Source of the DNA: Flavobacterium sp. Root186
Lineage (GTDB): Bacteria > Bacteroidota > Bacteroidia > Flavobacteriales > Flavobacteriaceae
Assembly (NCBI RefSeq): GCF_001428525.1
Contig: NZ_LMHW01000010.1
Location: 947,853-1,011,852, forward strand
Direction: 5' to 3'
DNA length: 64,000 nucleotides
In this document: positions 35,945-43,375 of the stretch, piece after piece
Layout: each line of letters begins with the position of its first letter
How positions within the stretch are numbered: position 1 is the first letter of the stretch
Position numbers and translations under genes: made by a program
Notes under the pieces: model-generated
What the model was told of the DNA's origin: nothing
Seen by the model: the letters and a program-made list of their open reading frames with translations, nothing else
The model's database searches: none

Positions 35945-36796
35945 TTAATTAGGCAAAACATTAATAACGACTCTTTCTGGAGAAATTGCTGCAATTTGTC
36001 TTTCGCATTTCCATTTCGATCCGCTTTCAATTCCTTCTAAAGTATTTCCGTTCTCTATAACATCGCCATATTCGAAAACATAATAAACATAGTTCCAAAG
36101 CAGATTTGCTATATCATTGGCTTCAAATTCCGAGAATTTAATTTGAAAATCTGCCAGTCCAAAAGAGTGAAGCCCAACGCTGTCCATTATCAATTCATTA
36201 TTTTCAGAATCGCTGATATTATATAATCTTACATTGCAAAGCACATCCAGGATTGGTTTTTGTCCGCTTTCCCAATTTTCAATTAATTGTTCAGGATCTA
36301 TTATTTTTTCTCCATGAAATGAATAAACTGCATTTGGCTGAGTTATTTTAGTTACGACAGCTAAAAAAGTCATATACAAATTTACTCTTTCTTTATAAGG
36401 TAAATTTCTAGACATAAAATCTGTAATTAGTATTTCATAATTACAATTTTCTGCAATTTGTTTTGCTTCTTCCCAATTCCAGTTTTGCTGAAAAGCAGCA
36501 TCAGGTATTTCGATGTTAAATTTATTATCATCAGGAACTGCAATAAGACATTGTGCGGGAATTGTTGCATCTTCTAATTCAATTTTAAATTCGGGAAATT
36601 GAAATATAAAAGATTTATCCTGACTGATATTTTCGACTTGATTGAAATGTTTTTTTAATTCGATTAAAATTTCATCAGCGTCTATTTTTGGTTCGTCAAC
36701 AAATAATAATTTACAATTAAGCATTTCCGGATAGTTTTCTAGTCTTTCTTCTGGTATATCTTTGGATTTATTTTTAAAAAAATTGAATGATTTCAT
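35945..36796 (-). CDS. DUF4261-like protein
   Basis: A 283-residue soluble protein. The region IMDSVGLHSFGLADFQIKF with a preceding DVLCNVRLYN resembles the C-terminal part of DUF4261 proteins. The N-terminal half has an acidic alpha/beta look (EMLNCKLLFVDEPKIDADEI). No catalytic motif is visible. DUF4261 proteins are found in many bacteria as stand-alone genes of unknown role. It ends near the start of the small membrane gene that follows in reverse order. Confidence 0.65.
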   Translation of the reverse strand: MKSFNFFKNKSKDIPEERLENYPEMLNCKLLFVDEPKIDADEILIELKKHFNQVENISQDKSFIFQFPEFKIELEDATIPAQCLIAVPDDNKFNIEIPDAAFQQNWNWEEAKQIAENCNYEILITDFMSRNLPYKERVNLYMTFLAVVTKITQPNAVYSFHGEKIIDPEQLIENWESGQKPILDVLCNVRLYNISDSENNELIMDSVGLHSFGLADFQIKFSEFEANDIANLLWNYVYYVFEYGDVIENGNTLEGIESGSKWKCERQIAAISPERVVINVLPN

Positions 36797-36811
36797 TTGG
36801 TGAGCTGGATT

Positions 36812-37273
36812 TTAAATTTGAAGCGGTCTATTTTTGCTGAATGATGCAATTAGTAAATTAGTAATGTATAGCGGCGTTGCAATAAAAATAATAAGCAAAA
36901 GCTGGGTGGTTAAAATAACATTAATTAATTGGTAATCGTCAAATAATGAAAAAGCCATGTCTTTTGGGAATAATTTAAAATAAAGCATTACAAGCCAGTA
37001 ACCGATAAAACTTCCTATCAAAATAACAGTATGTATTGCGGTTAAATATTTTAAAAGTTGTTTTTTTAATACTTTTTGAATGAACCAATATCCAAGTCCC
37101 ATTAAAAAGAAGAGCAGGAAAAGAACAAGTGCAATATAAAAATGAGCAATAACAAAATAGGTATCATGAACATTAATGTCTAAAGTACTGTCTGAATTAA
37201 TTATTCCAATTAATAAAATACTTATAGCGGTAATCCAGAATAGGTGATAAACTTTTATTTTTTGAAGATTCAT
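36812..37273 (-). CDS. Small membrane protein with a cytochrome-oxidase-subunit-I-like motif
   Basis: The 153-residue protein has four membrane helices. At residues about 33-45 it reads INVHDTYFVIAHFYIA. Heme-copper oxidase subunit I has H-D-T-Y-F/Y-V-V-A-H-F-H-Y-V here, carrying the two heme histidines. The first histidine of AHFH is kept and the second is replaced by Tyr. The rest (GYWFIQKVLKKQLLKY, then two helices) is also reminiscent of that region. It is far too short to be an oxidase. Function unknown; possibly a derived heme or structural protein. Confidence 0.6.
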   Translation of the reverse strand: MNLQKIKVYHLFWITAISILLIGIINSDSTLDINVHDTYFVIAHFYIALVLFLLFFLMGLGYWFIQKVLKKQLLKYLTAIHTVILIGSFIGYWLVMLYFKLFPKDMAFSLFDDYQLINVILTTQLLLIIFIATPLYITNLLIASFSKNRPLQI

Positions 37274-37383
37274 GAAATAAAATATTTTTTACAGAAGAGA
37301 TATATTTTTTCTGTACGAATATAAATAAAAAGATAATTGTTACTAAGAAAAGTGCTTCATTATCCCATCGTCTCATTCTCTAA

Positions 37384-37722
37384 TTATCTCATTACATCCA
37401 TTCTGGTTATTTTTTGATTATTTATTTCAAAAATAACGACTTGTTCTTTTTTAGTATCATCGCCATTTCGGCCAGAAACATATTCATGAAGTATTACTTT
37501 GTTATCAAAAAAAATGGATTTTATTATTTCGGCATTCAAATTTGGTGATTGTTTAAAAAGGTTGATAAACATTTCTTCACATTCTTTTTTCCCGTTTATT
37601 GCTAGTGTAAGGTCTTGAAAATTATAAACTTTTATATCATCACTATACAAAGACATCATTTGTTGTATGGATTTATTGTTAAAAGCTGACATTTGAATGT
37701 CGATAATTTCTTGTATTGTCAT
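37384..37722 (-). CDS. NTF2-like/SnoaL-fold protein
   Basis: The 112-residue protein has IIDIQMSAFNNKSIQQMMSLYSDDIKVYNF at the start and VILHEYVSGRNGDDTKKEQVVIFEINNQKI later, an NTF2-like fold of the DUF4440/SnoaL kind. Substrate unknown. It lies 13 bases from the DUF4180 gene. Iterated tctcatta words occur just 3' of it (37360-37390). Confidence 0.78.
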   Translation of the reverse strand: MTIQEIIDIQMSAFNNKSIQQMMSLYSDDIKVYNFQDLTLAINGKKECEEMFINLFKQSPNLNAEIIKSIFFDNKVILHEYVSGRNGDDTKKEQVVIFEINNQKITRMDVMR

Positions 37723-37735
37723 TATTCTGATTGTT

Positions 37736-38095
37736 TTAATTTGAAAGTTTTTCGAGTGCTTCGCTTAAGCTGTTTACAAAATTGATTTGTCGGTTTTTGT
37801 TGCTTTCAAAAATAAAGTCTTTTAGGCTCTTACTTTCAAATTTTTCAAAATCACCAACGATTGCTAAACGAACCCGAAAATTAGAAAACTTTTGAAGTAT
37901 TTCGCCGGCAATTCCGTTTTTTAAATTAAAAAAAAGCGGCGTTATATTTTTTTCATAAATAATAATTTTGTCAAAGTCCTGATAATAAATATTGGCTACT
38001 AAATCAGAACCATCTTCTATGGAATTAATAATTGTGCTTTCGGTAACTACTTCTGCAATTTTGTTATTGTTTATGATATGGGTTTCTATTTTCAT
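37736..38095 (-). CDS. DUF4180 protein
   Basis: The 119-residue protein matches DUF4180: IEDGSDLVANIYYQDFDKIIIYEKNI, FFNLKNGIAGEILQKFSNFRVRLAIVGDF and the SNKNRQINFVNSLSEALEKL tail. The fold resembles STAS/SpoIIAA-like domains. The function of the family is not established. It follows the flavodoxin-fold oxidoreductase by 8 bases and is likely in its transcript. Confidence 0.85.
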   Translation of the reverse strand: MKIETHIINNNKIAEVVTESTIINSIEDGSDLVANIYYQDFDKIIIYEKNITPLFFNLKNGIAGEILQKFSNFRVRLAIVGDFEKFESKSLKDFIFESNKNRQINFVNSLSEALEKLSN

Positions 38096-38103
38096 TTTTG
38101 GCT

Positions 38104-38700
38104 TTAGGTCAAATAATTTTTAATCTTGTCTACGGCTTCTTTAATCTGCGAAAAATGATTTTCCATCACCTTTTCCAGTTCTAAAGTTCCTCCGAGAATC
38201 AGCATTTCTTTATTTTCAAAGCGTTTTCCCAAACGATCTTCAAGCATTATGGTTTCCATACTTTGCGCCATTTTAATTTCGGTTAAAAAAGCATTTGGAT
38301 GTCCCGCGGTACAGATTACAAGTCCAAACGGAATTGTTTTCATTTTCGGAAAATCGTCGGTTTGTCCATAAGCATATCCAACCGAAAAAACGCGGTCGAA
38401 CCAGCCTTTTAGTTTTGCAGGACAATCGCTCCACCAAACCGGATATAGGAAAATAATACAATCGGCTTTTTCGATTTTTTGCTGTTCTGCTAAAACATCT
38501 TTTGAAATGAGAAGATTGAGTTTTACAAATCCTTCTCTTTCATATTCTTCTTCAGACATATCGCTTTGAAAATTGGAAGCATATAAATCTGAAACTTCAA
38601 AATTCCAGTTTTGTTTTGCTATAGCAGATTTTAATTGTTCTAAAACCTGAAATGTATAGGACTTTTTACTCGGATGGCTGTATACGATTAAGATATTCAT
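38104..38700 (-). CDS. Flavodoxin-fold NAD(P)H-dependent oxidoreductase
   Basis: The 198-residue NQO1/KefF/MdaB-type enzyme begins MNILIVYSHPSKKSYTFQVLEQL, with FLYPVWWSDCPAKLKGWFDRVFSVGYAY, the FMN/quinone-site signature. Such proteins reduce quinones or other electrophiles with NAD(P)H. It is first in a run with DUF4180 and the NTF2-like gene. Confidence 0.88.
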   Translation of the reverse strand: MNILIVYSHPSKKSYTFQVLEQLKSAIAKQNWNFEVSDLYASNFQSDMSEEEYEREGFVKLNLLISKDVLAEQQKIEKADCIIFLYPVWWSDCPAKLKGWFDRVFSVGYAYGQTDDFPKMKTIPFGLVICTAGHPNAFLTEIKMAQSMETIMLEDRLGKRFENKEMLILGGTLELEKVMENHFSQIKEAVDKIKNYLT

Positions 38701-38731
38701 TTTGATAGTTTTAGAAGTTATTAAAATAAAA

Positions 38732-38752
38732 AAGAGAACCTAAAGTTCTCTT
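38732..38752. terminator. Small intrinsic terminator
   Basis: AAGAGAAC and GTTCTCTT pair around a short loop with A/T flanks. It lies 3' of the HTH remnant on the minus strand, suggesting that remnant was once a separate transcript. Confidence 0.6.
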
Positions 38753-38784
38753 AAATACGAAATTACGAATAAAATTCAAATACC

Positions 38785-38856
38785 TTATTCTTTGACAAAC
38801 TCTAAAATATCTCCCGGCTGGCACTCCAGAACTTTACAGATTGCCTCGAGTGACAT
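38785..38856 (-). pseudogene. Remnant of a small XRE/Cro-type regulator (C-terminal end only)
   Basis: An intact reading frame of 23 codons encodes MSLEAICKVLECQPGDILEF plus VKE. This equals the C-terminal helix region of the YozG-like short XRE regulators (LEAICKALDCQPGDILEY). The frame is open about 15 codons further upstream but without helix-turn-helix sequence. The N-terminal two thirds are missing, so I call it a truncated gene. Confidence 0.6.
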
Positions 38857-38974
38857 AATATTTTGATTTAAAATAAGTATGCAACAAATATAGTAACTTG
38901 TTGTTTATCAATAAATATTTATTGATTATAAGTTGTTAGTTTTGAATTGACAATTAGTAATTAACAATTCACAA

Positions 38975-39388
38975 TTATTTAATACGTTCATATTCTGATG
39001 TTGAGCAATCAATACATTCTTGTATTAAATACAGTTTATTGTCAATAATTTCAAATGATCTGTCAAAATAAAAATCTTGTGTAATGGAATCACCTTTATC
39101 AATAACAATCATTTTTCTGTCTCCGCCAAAAACTGATTTTTTTGTTATGATAAAAAATTTCTGCTCTTGAGTGAGATTTCCGTTTGTATAGGTTTTAATT
39201 GTAGAATTCGAGATCTCAATTACAATCTTTTGATCTGAAGTTTCTGAGCTAGTTGGGCCTCCAAACCCGCCAGAAGTGCGAATCCAGCTCCATTTGCCTT
39301 CTAAGCGATTTTCGTCAGAGCGATTATCATCATTATCATTGCAGGAACAAAATACAGTTAAAATAAGGAGAAGTAAAATTTTTTTCAT
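38975..39388 (-). CDS. Small lipoprotein, lipocalin-like
   Basis: A 137-residue protein with a lipoprotein signal (lipobox FCSC, C16). The mature part starts with an acidic linker (NDNDDNRSDEN), then LEGKWSWIRTSGGFGGP and alternating beta strands ending CIDCSTSEYERIK. This is the typical layout of Bacteroidota lipocalin-like lipoproteins. Ligand unknown. It stands alone. Confidence 0.75.
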   Translation of the reverse strand: MKKILLLLILTVFCSCNDNDDNRSDENRLEGKWSWIRTSGGFGGPTSSETSDQKIVIEISNSTIKTYTNGNLTQEQKFFIITKKSVFGGDRKMIVIDKGDSITQDFYFDRSFEIIDNKLYLIQECIDCSTSEYERIK

Positions 39389-39472
39389 CGGTTTTAAGTT
39401 TAGGTTAGTTTATTTATAGATGAGAAAAAAGTTAAAGGGTTGCGTCAAAGTCTTTTAAAAGAGTAGTTGGGG

Positions 39473-39862
39473 TTATTTTAACCGAATCAAAACACCTTTG
39501 CGTTTTACGATATTTTTATAATCCCATTGAATGTTTCTTGCTTTATCGAGCCATCTTTTTAAATCGTCAATATTGATTTGATCTGAGCTTGTATAACGTG
39601 CTTCGGCCGCTTTAAAGCTTCCTTCATTTTGAAGTCCGCTTTCATCAAAAGACTGCCCGCTCCAAAAAAGCAGCCTGACAGAATCTTTTAATTTACTGTA
39701 ACCAGCAACGGGATTTCCATCTAAAAACCAAACCGGATGCCGATGCCAGATTTTGCTTTCGGCTTCCTGAAGGGAATTATTAATTTCAATACTTAAAATA
39801 TCACATATTTTTTTGTCTTCAGCGTTTTGTGAATCGTTGTATGCCTGAATTTCCAGATTCAT
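39473..39862 (-). CDS. DUF1801 family protein
   Basis: The 129-residue protein has KIWHRHPVWFLDGNPVAGYSKLKDSVRLLFWSGQSF, the central DUF1801 strand set, and LKRWLDKARNIQWDYKNIVK at the end. It is the third DUF1801 member in the window and distinct from the other two. It lies 16 bases after the GNAT gene in the same direction. Confidence 0.83.
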   Translation of the reverse strand: MNLEIQAYNDSQNAEDKKICDILSIEINNSLQEAESKIWHRHPVWFLDGNPVAGYSKLKDSVRLLFWSGQSFDESGLQNEGSFKAAEARYTSSDQINIDDLKRWLDKARNIQWDYKNIVKRKGVLIRLK

Positions 39863-39878
39863 AGTTTTTTATTTTTAA

Positions 39879-40313
39879 TCAATTAATATCATTTGAAAGC
39901 TCAAATAAAATGTAGGTCCCGTTTTCAGAACGTCCTTTTTCTTTTTCAATAAATCCTATTTTGTTATAAAATTCAACGGCTTTGATGTTGTTTTCTAAGC
40001 ATTTTAAAGTGAGCGGAAATTTAGTTTTTTGAATAGCTGCTTTCAATAATTCAGTTCCAATTTTCTGCCCTTGATATTCCTGATCAACATATAGATGATG
40101 AATGAAACTGTTGGGCATCCAGATCGAAATAAAACCAACTGGAATATCATTAATATGTGCAACTAAAATATATTCTCCTTGCGTATGTTTTTCAAAATCG
40201 TCTAATTTAAAATCTGATGTATCAAGCCACGAAAATGTTCTTTGTCTTTCTTTTAAAAATAGGATTTTTAAAGGTTCAAAATCACTTTTTGTAATTTCTG
40301 TTATTTTCATCAA
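39879..40313 (-). CDS. GNAT family N-acetyltransferase
   Basis: The 144-residue acetyltransferase has FISIWMPNSFIHHLYVDQEYQGQKIGTELL with the Q-G-Q-K-I-G acetyl-CoA loop. NNIKAVEFYNKIGFIEKEKG completes the fold. Two adjacent ATG codons are possible starts; the second gives one residue less. It is probably co-transcribed with the DUF1801 gene. Substrate unknown. Confidence 0.88.
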   Translation of the reverse strand: MMKITEITKSDFEPLKILFLKERQRTFSWLDTSDFKLDDFEKHTQGEYILVAHINDIPVGFISIWMPNSFIHHLYVDQEYQGQKIGTELLKAAIQKTKFPLTLKCLENNIKAVEFYNKIGFIEKEKGRSENGTYILFELSNDIN

Positions 40314-40397
40314 ATCGAGTTATTGTATTTTGTTTTAAAAATAAACTTTTTTGCCTAGAAAGATCAATTAAAAAAATGTTCTTATGAACCAGATTTT

Positions 40398-40500
40398 GCG
40401 TTAGGGAAGCGGCATCTCCCGATTAACAAAAACTACGGCTAAAAGCCTTCTTTTTCTAAATCGGGGAATAGCGTACAGCCCGGCCAAAGGAAACGGCCAA
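40398..40500. repeat. Structured GC-rich element (GCGTTAGGGA...GCGGCATC...ACAGCCCGG)
   Basis: About 100 bases that are markedly more GC-rich than the neighbours. CCCGATT (40418-40424) pairs with AATCGGG (40459-40465), enclosing a GGCT-AAA-AGCC hairpin; GGCC pairs with GGCC at 40482-40498. The wording GCGGCATC...GGGGAATAGCG...ACAGCCCGGCC resembles a repeat I remember from many flavobacterial genomes (unverified), and could be a structured RNA such as Rfam Flavo-1. It directly follows the shortened ydeI-like gene. Confidence 0.6.
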
Positions 40501-40509
40501 ATTATTCTA

Positions 40510-40884
40510 TTAATCGGTAATCCATTTTCCTTGTTCTTTGGCAATGTCAATTAACTTTTGTCCGTGTTGGGTCATTAAGTTCTCCTGAATCATGCGTTCG
40601 GCTCTTTCTATGTTGGGTTTACTCCATTTGCTGGTTTTTGGATTGCGGTGCGAAAAGGTGAGATAATAACTTTCGGCGTCGCGTTTTTTGCACAAACTGT
40701 CGATCCAGCCAAAACAAAGGGCTTCTTCTGTTGCTTCGATTAAATTTATGCTTTTGGTCTGGTTCTTTTTATGAAACAAAATCAGCCAGACCGATTTTTC
40801 GTTTACACTATTTTCTGTCAGCCATTTGCGCCAGTCAGCTCTGGTTTCGGCATATACTGCTAATTTTCCGTCTTTTGTTTCCAT
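40510..40884 (-). CDS. YdeI/OmpD-associated family protein, C-terminally short
   Basis: A 124-residue protein with YAETRADWRKWLTENS, ATEEALCFGWIDSLCKKRD and SHRNPKTSKWSKPNIERAERMI, all diagnostic of the YdeI/OmpD family. Relatives usually have roughly 180-200 residues, with a further helical part after the GKW segment. Here the chain stops at GKWITD, 10 bases before the structured repeat. Truncation at that boundary is likely; the retained core could still fold. Confidence 0.8.
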   Translation of the reverse strand: METKDGKLAVYAETRADWRKWLTENSVNEKSVWLILFHKKNQTKSINLIEATEEALCFGWIDSLCKKRDAESYYLTFSHRNPKTSKWSKPNIERAERMIQENLMTQHGQKLIDIAKEQGKWITD

Positions 40885-40986
40885 AAATCTTATTTTTTAG
40901 TAAAGGTAAAATGGCATTGTGACAACGGTTTGTCAGTAGTAAAAATAATATTAAAATATTGATTATTTGGTGTTTATGTATTTAAA

Positions 40987-41889
40987 TCAAGTATTAAAAT
41001 GTTTGTTGAAAGTAAGTGTAATATTGTTTACGAAATCTTTTGTGTACTGGCCGGTTTCGTCTAAATCCGGATCGAGAATTGTAATTTCAAGTCCGCTTAG
41101 TTTTTTACTTTCAAATAAATAGGAGGTAAGTTCATTAAATTCATCATAAGTTAAACCGTCTGGTGTTCTGCTGTCTACGCACGGCATAATATCGTCGTTA
41201 AGAACATCGACATCGATATGAAGCCAAAAGCCGTCTAAGTTTTTGTTTTCAACTTCTGAAAGAAATGTTTTTAGAGCATTTGCAATGCCTTGTTTTCGCA
41301 ATTCCTGAAGACTTAGGTATGTTGCTGAAGATTTTCTGATTTCGTTTTCGTATTCATCATCGTATTCACGATTGCCAACGCACCAAAGGTTTTCTTCTTT
41401 TATATAAGGAGATAAATTAAGAATATTGGCTAATTTTTGATGTCCGTTTCCGGTAACAATTGAAGCTGCCATTCCGCCAACGCCGCCGGTTTCAGATAAC
41501 GAAACATCCATAAAATCGGTATGGCCGTCGAGATAAAATAAGCCGTAATTTCCTTTTTGTTTTAAAGCCATTGCCGGACCTAAAAGAATACTGCAATCAC
41601 CGCCCAAAATAAATGGAAATTTATTGGCACTAAGTAAATTGTTTATTAAATAAGCTTGTTCTCTGGCGTAGGTTACTAAGGAATCTGCGTTTAGAATATT
41701 GGTTTCCGGGTCTTTAAAATTTGAATATTTTGGAGGATCGACTCTTATGATGTTTTTTGGATTAATTGCTTTATGCAGATTATGTTTCCATAACCAATCC
41801 GGCAAACGATTTACGCCTGGTTCTTTTCCTGTTTGCGGTTCTTTCAGACCTAAATTAGAAGTGAATTCAACAATGCATATTTCTTTCAT
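40987..41889 (-). CDS. Arginase/agmatinase/formiminoglutamase-fold ureohydrolase
   Basis: A 300-residue ureohydrolase-fold protein. Manganese-site segments are GGDCS at 96-100, DGHTDF at 121-126 and HIDVDVLND near 224. The classical first ligand His (GGDHS) is Cys99 here, while the other Asp/His ligands remain. The neighbouring loop GVGGMAASIVTGNG is also seen in a branch of arginase-family proteins with GGDCS. Whether it hydrolyses arginine, agmatine or another guanidino compound is open. Confidence 0.82.
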   Translation of the reverse strand: MKEICIVEFTSNLGLKEPQTGKEPGVNRLPDWLWKHNLHKAINPKNIIRVDPPKYSNFKDPETNILNADSLVTYAREQAYLINNLLSANKFPFILGGDCSILLGPAMALKQKGNYGLFYLDGHTDFMDVSLSETGGVGGMAASIVTGNGHQKLANILNLSPYIKEENLWCVGNREYDDEYENEIRKSSATYLSLQELRKQGIANALKTFLSEVENKNLDGFWLHIDVDVLNDDIMPCVDSRTPDGLTYDEFNELTSYLFESKKLSGLEITILDPDLDETGQYTKDFVNNITLTFNKHFNT

Positions 41890-41960
41890 AGCGTTATTAT
41901 TTACGGATAAAGTTATTAAAATTAATGCTGCTGTAAATTATTTTTAACAAACAGAAATCA

Positions 41961-41994
41961 AAAAATCCGAGGCGTTTTCACCAATCGGATTTTT
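41961..41994. terminator. Intrinsic terminator after the SUFU gene
   Basis: AAAAATCCGA (41961-41970) and TCGGATTTTT (41985-41994) form a 10-bp stem with T/A runs. It lies just 3' of the SUFU gene on the minus strand. A near-identical stem occurs after lpdA. Confidence 0.88.
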
Positions 41995-42000
41995 GACATT

Positions 42001-42648
42001 TTATGATTTTCTCGTTAAATCTGTAATTAACAGCGGATTATTTTCTTTTAATTTATTGACCAATTCTTCGACTGTTCCGGGATTTTCTTTTATTGCTTCG
42101 TATTCGGCAGAAGTTATTCCAACTATTTGCAAAAAAGAAAGTTCACCGTGCGGCGTTTGTTTCTTTTCGATTTCAGGATCGGCAACGATTACCAAAGCTG
42201 TAATATCGGTTTTTGTATCTAGTCTTATAGGGCCATTTGCCGGCATATAATGAAATTCTTCAAACCAATTGCCGCTGTCAAAAACATATTTGGCAATGTT
42301 TTGTAAAAGAGCAATTACCCAGCTTGGGTTTCCGTTATCTGCTTCAAAAGGTTTTAACCTAAAAGTAAATTCAAATCCCCATTTGCTAAATTCGTCCTCG
42401 ATTTTATTTTCGTCGTAGTATAATTCAGAAAATCCATAAGTTACAAAGTGAAAATGATCTGTTTGTTTTTTGCTTTCGTAAATGCTTACGCCGTCAAGCG
42501 GATGTTCTCCGCCAAGTATATAACTTATGGCTGGTGCAAAATGTTTGGGTTCCTGATTTGGATAAAGACGTTCAAATTCATTATCAATTTCAAGCCATCC
42601 TACAGCATCATCTTCTGAAAATTGTTTTTTGTATTCTTCTAATGTCAT
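42001..42648 (-). CDS. Suppressor-of-fused (SUFU) domain protein
   Basis: The 215-residue protein matches the bacterial SUFU family: DNEFERLYPNQEPKHFAPAISYILGG, HFHFVTYGFSELYY, WGFEFTFRLKPFE and FLQIVGITSAEYEAIKE. Start at MTLEEYK; an upstream Met adds 10 residues with no family match. Established knowledge: bacterial SUFU proteins are frequent immunity components in polymorphic-toxin loci, yet no toxin gene is visible here. It stands alone with its own terminator. Confidence 0.88.
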   Translation of the reverse strand: MTLEEYKKQFSEDDAVGWLEIDNEFERLYPNQEPKHFAPAISYILGGEHPLDGVSIYESKKQTDHFHFVTYGFSELYYDENKIEDEFSKWGFEFTFRLKPFEADNGNPSWVIALLQNIAKYVFDSGNWFEEFHYMPANGPIRLDTKTDITALVIVADPEIEKKQTPHGELSFLQIVGITSAEYEAIKENPGTVEELVNKLKENNPLLITDLTRKS

Positions 42649-42705
42649 AATTTTCTTTTTATGATTAAACGAATACAATTTAAGATTTTTCGTTAAAAGA
42701 ATAAA

Positions 42706-43218
42706 TTAATATGTTTTTAATTTATTCATAATTTGATCAACGGCAAGTTCTAAACCTTTGCCATAATCTCCTTTTTTAAATTCGGGAACAGCATAGGTCG
42801 TAATGATGTTTTGAGTGTCGTTATCGCTTAGTTTATAACGGATAAGATCAATGCTTTGAACCTGAATTTGTCTTAACTCTTTACTTACTACGATTAGAAT
42901 AGTGGGATCTAGTTTTGGATCTTTTGCCAGATATCTGTCTAATTCTAAAGCATAATCCGGGAAAGAAGTGTAAGGGTTTATTGTTGAAGTTGTTACAACC
43001 GTAATTTTGTAAAGAAATTGTTTTTCAAATGCCTTTAGAGTATTTGTGAGGTTTGTAATTTGATTTGAATTTAAGATTTTTTCGAAGTCATTTACGTAAT
43101 CATAAGGTCTTGAAAAAATGTTTAGAGAGTCAGGAACTGTATTTTCTTTTTTTGTTTGAGAAAATAATATACTTGCTGGAAACAAGATTATTATAATAAT
43201 GAAGAATATTTTTTTCAT
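42706..43218 (-). CDS. TPM-domain protein, exported
   Basis: A 170-residue protein with a signal peptide (about 1-20, ending LFSQ). The TPM domain follows: YDYVNDFEKILNSNQITNLTNTLKAFEKQF, then ITVVTTSTINPYTSF, DPTILIVVSKELRQIQVQ and FKKGDYGKGLELAVDQIM. TPM domains occur in plant photosystem II repair and in bacterial surface proteins. Most have a C-terminal membrane helix, which is absent, so this one is periplasmic or secreted. TATTTTTG at 43246-43253 is a likely -7 element. Confidence 0.83.
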   Translation of the reverse strand: MKKIFFIIIIILFPASILFSQTKKENTVPDSLNIFSRPYDYVNDFEKILNSNQITNLTNTLKAFEKQFLYKITVVTTSTINPYTSFPDYALELDRYLAKDPKLDPTILIVVSKELRQIQVQSIDLIRYKLSDNDTQNIITTYAVPEFKKGDYGKGLELAVDQIMNKLKTY

Positions 43219-43303
43219 CGCAGGCGAAGATTAGATTTGGTGTCGCAAAAATACCACATTATTGGTTTAGGATAAAAAGATAAATTGATATTTATGTAAA
43301 GAA

Positions 43304-43337
43304 AAAAATCCGACCTGTTTTCACAAATCGGATTTTT
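43304..43337. terminator. Intrinsic terminator after lpdA
   Basis: AAAAATCCGA (43304-43313) and TCGGATTTTT (43328-43337) form a 10-bp stem with flanking A/T runs, 38 bases past the lpdA stop on the minus strand. Confidence 0.85.
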
Positions 43338-43375
43338 AAATTGAAAATTATATATGACCGTAAAACGGTATATTT

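Noticed and set aside
20000..43000. Prophage, integrative element or insertion sequence as the cause of the small-gene cluster
   Set aside because: No integrase, transposase, relaxase, capsid or tail gene, and the only tRNA (tRNA-His) is far away at 6.9 kb with no duplicated end.
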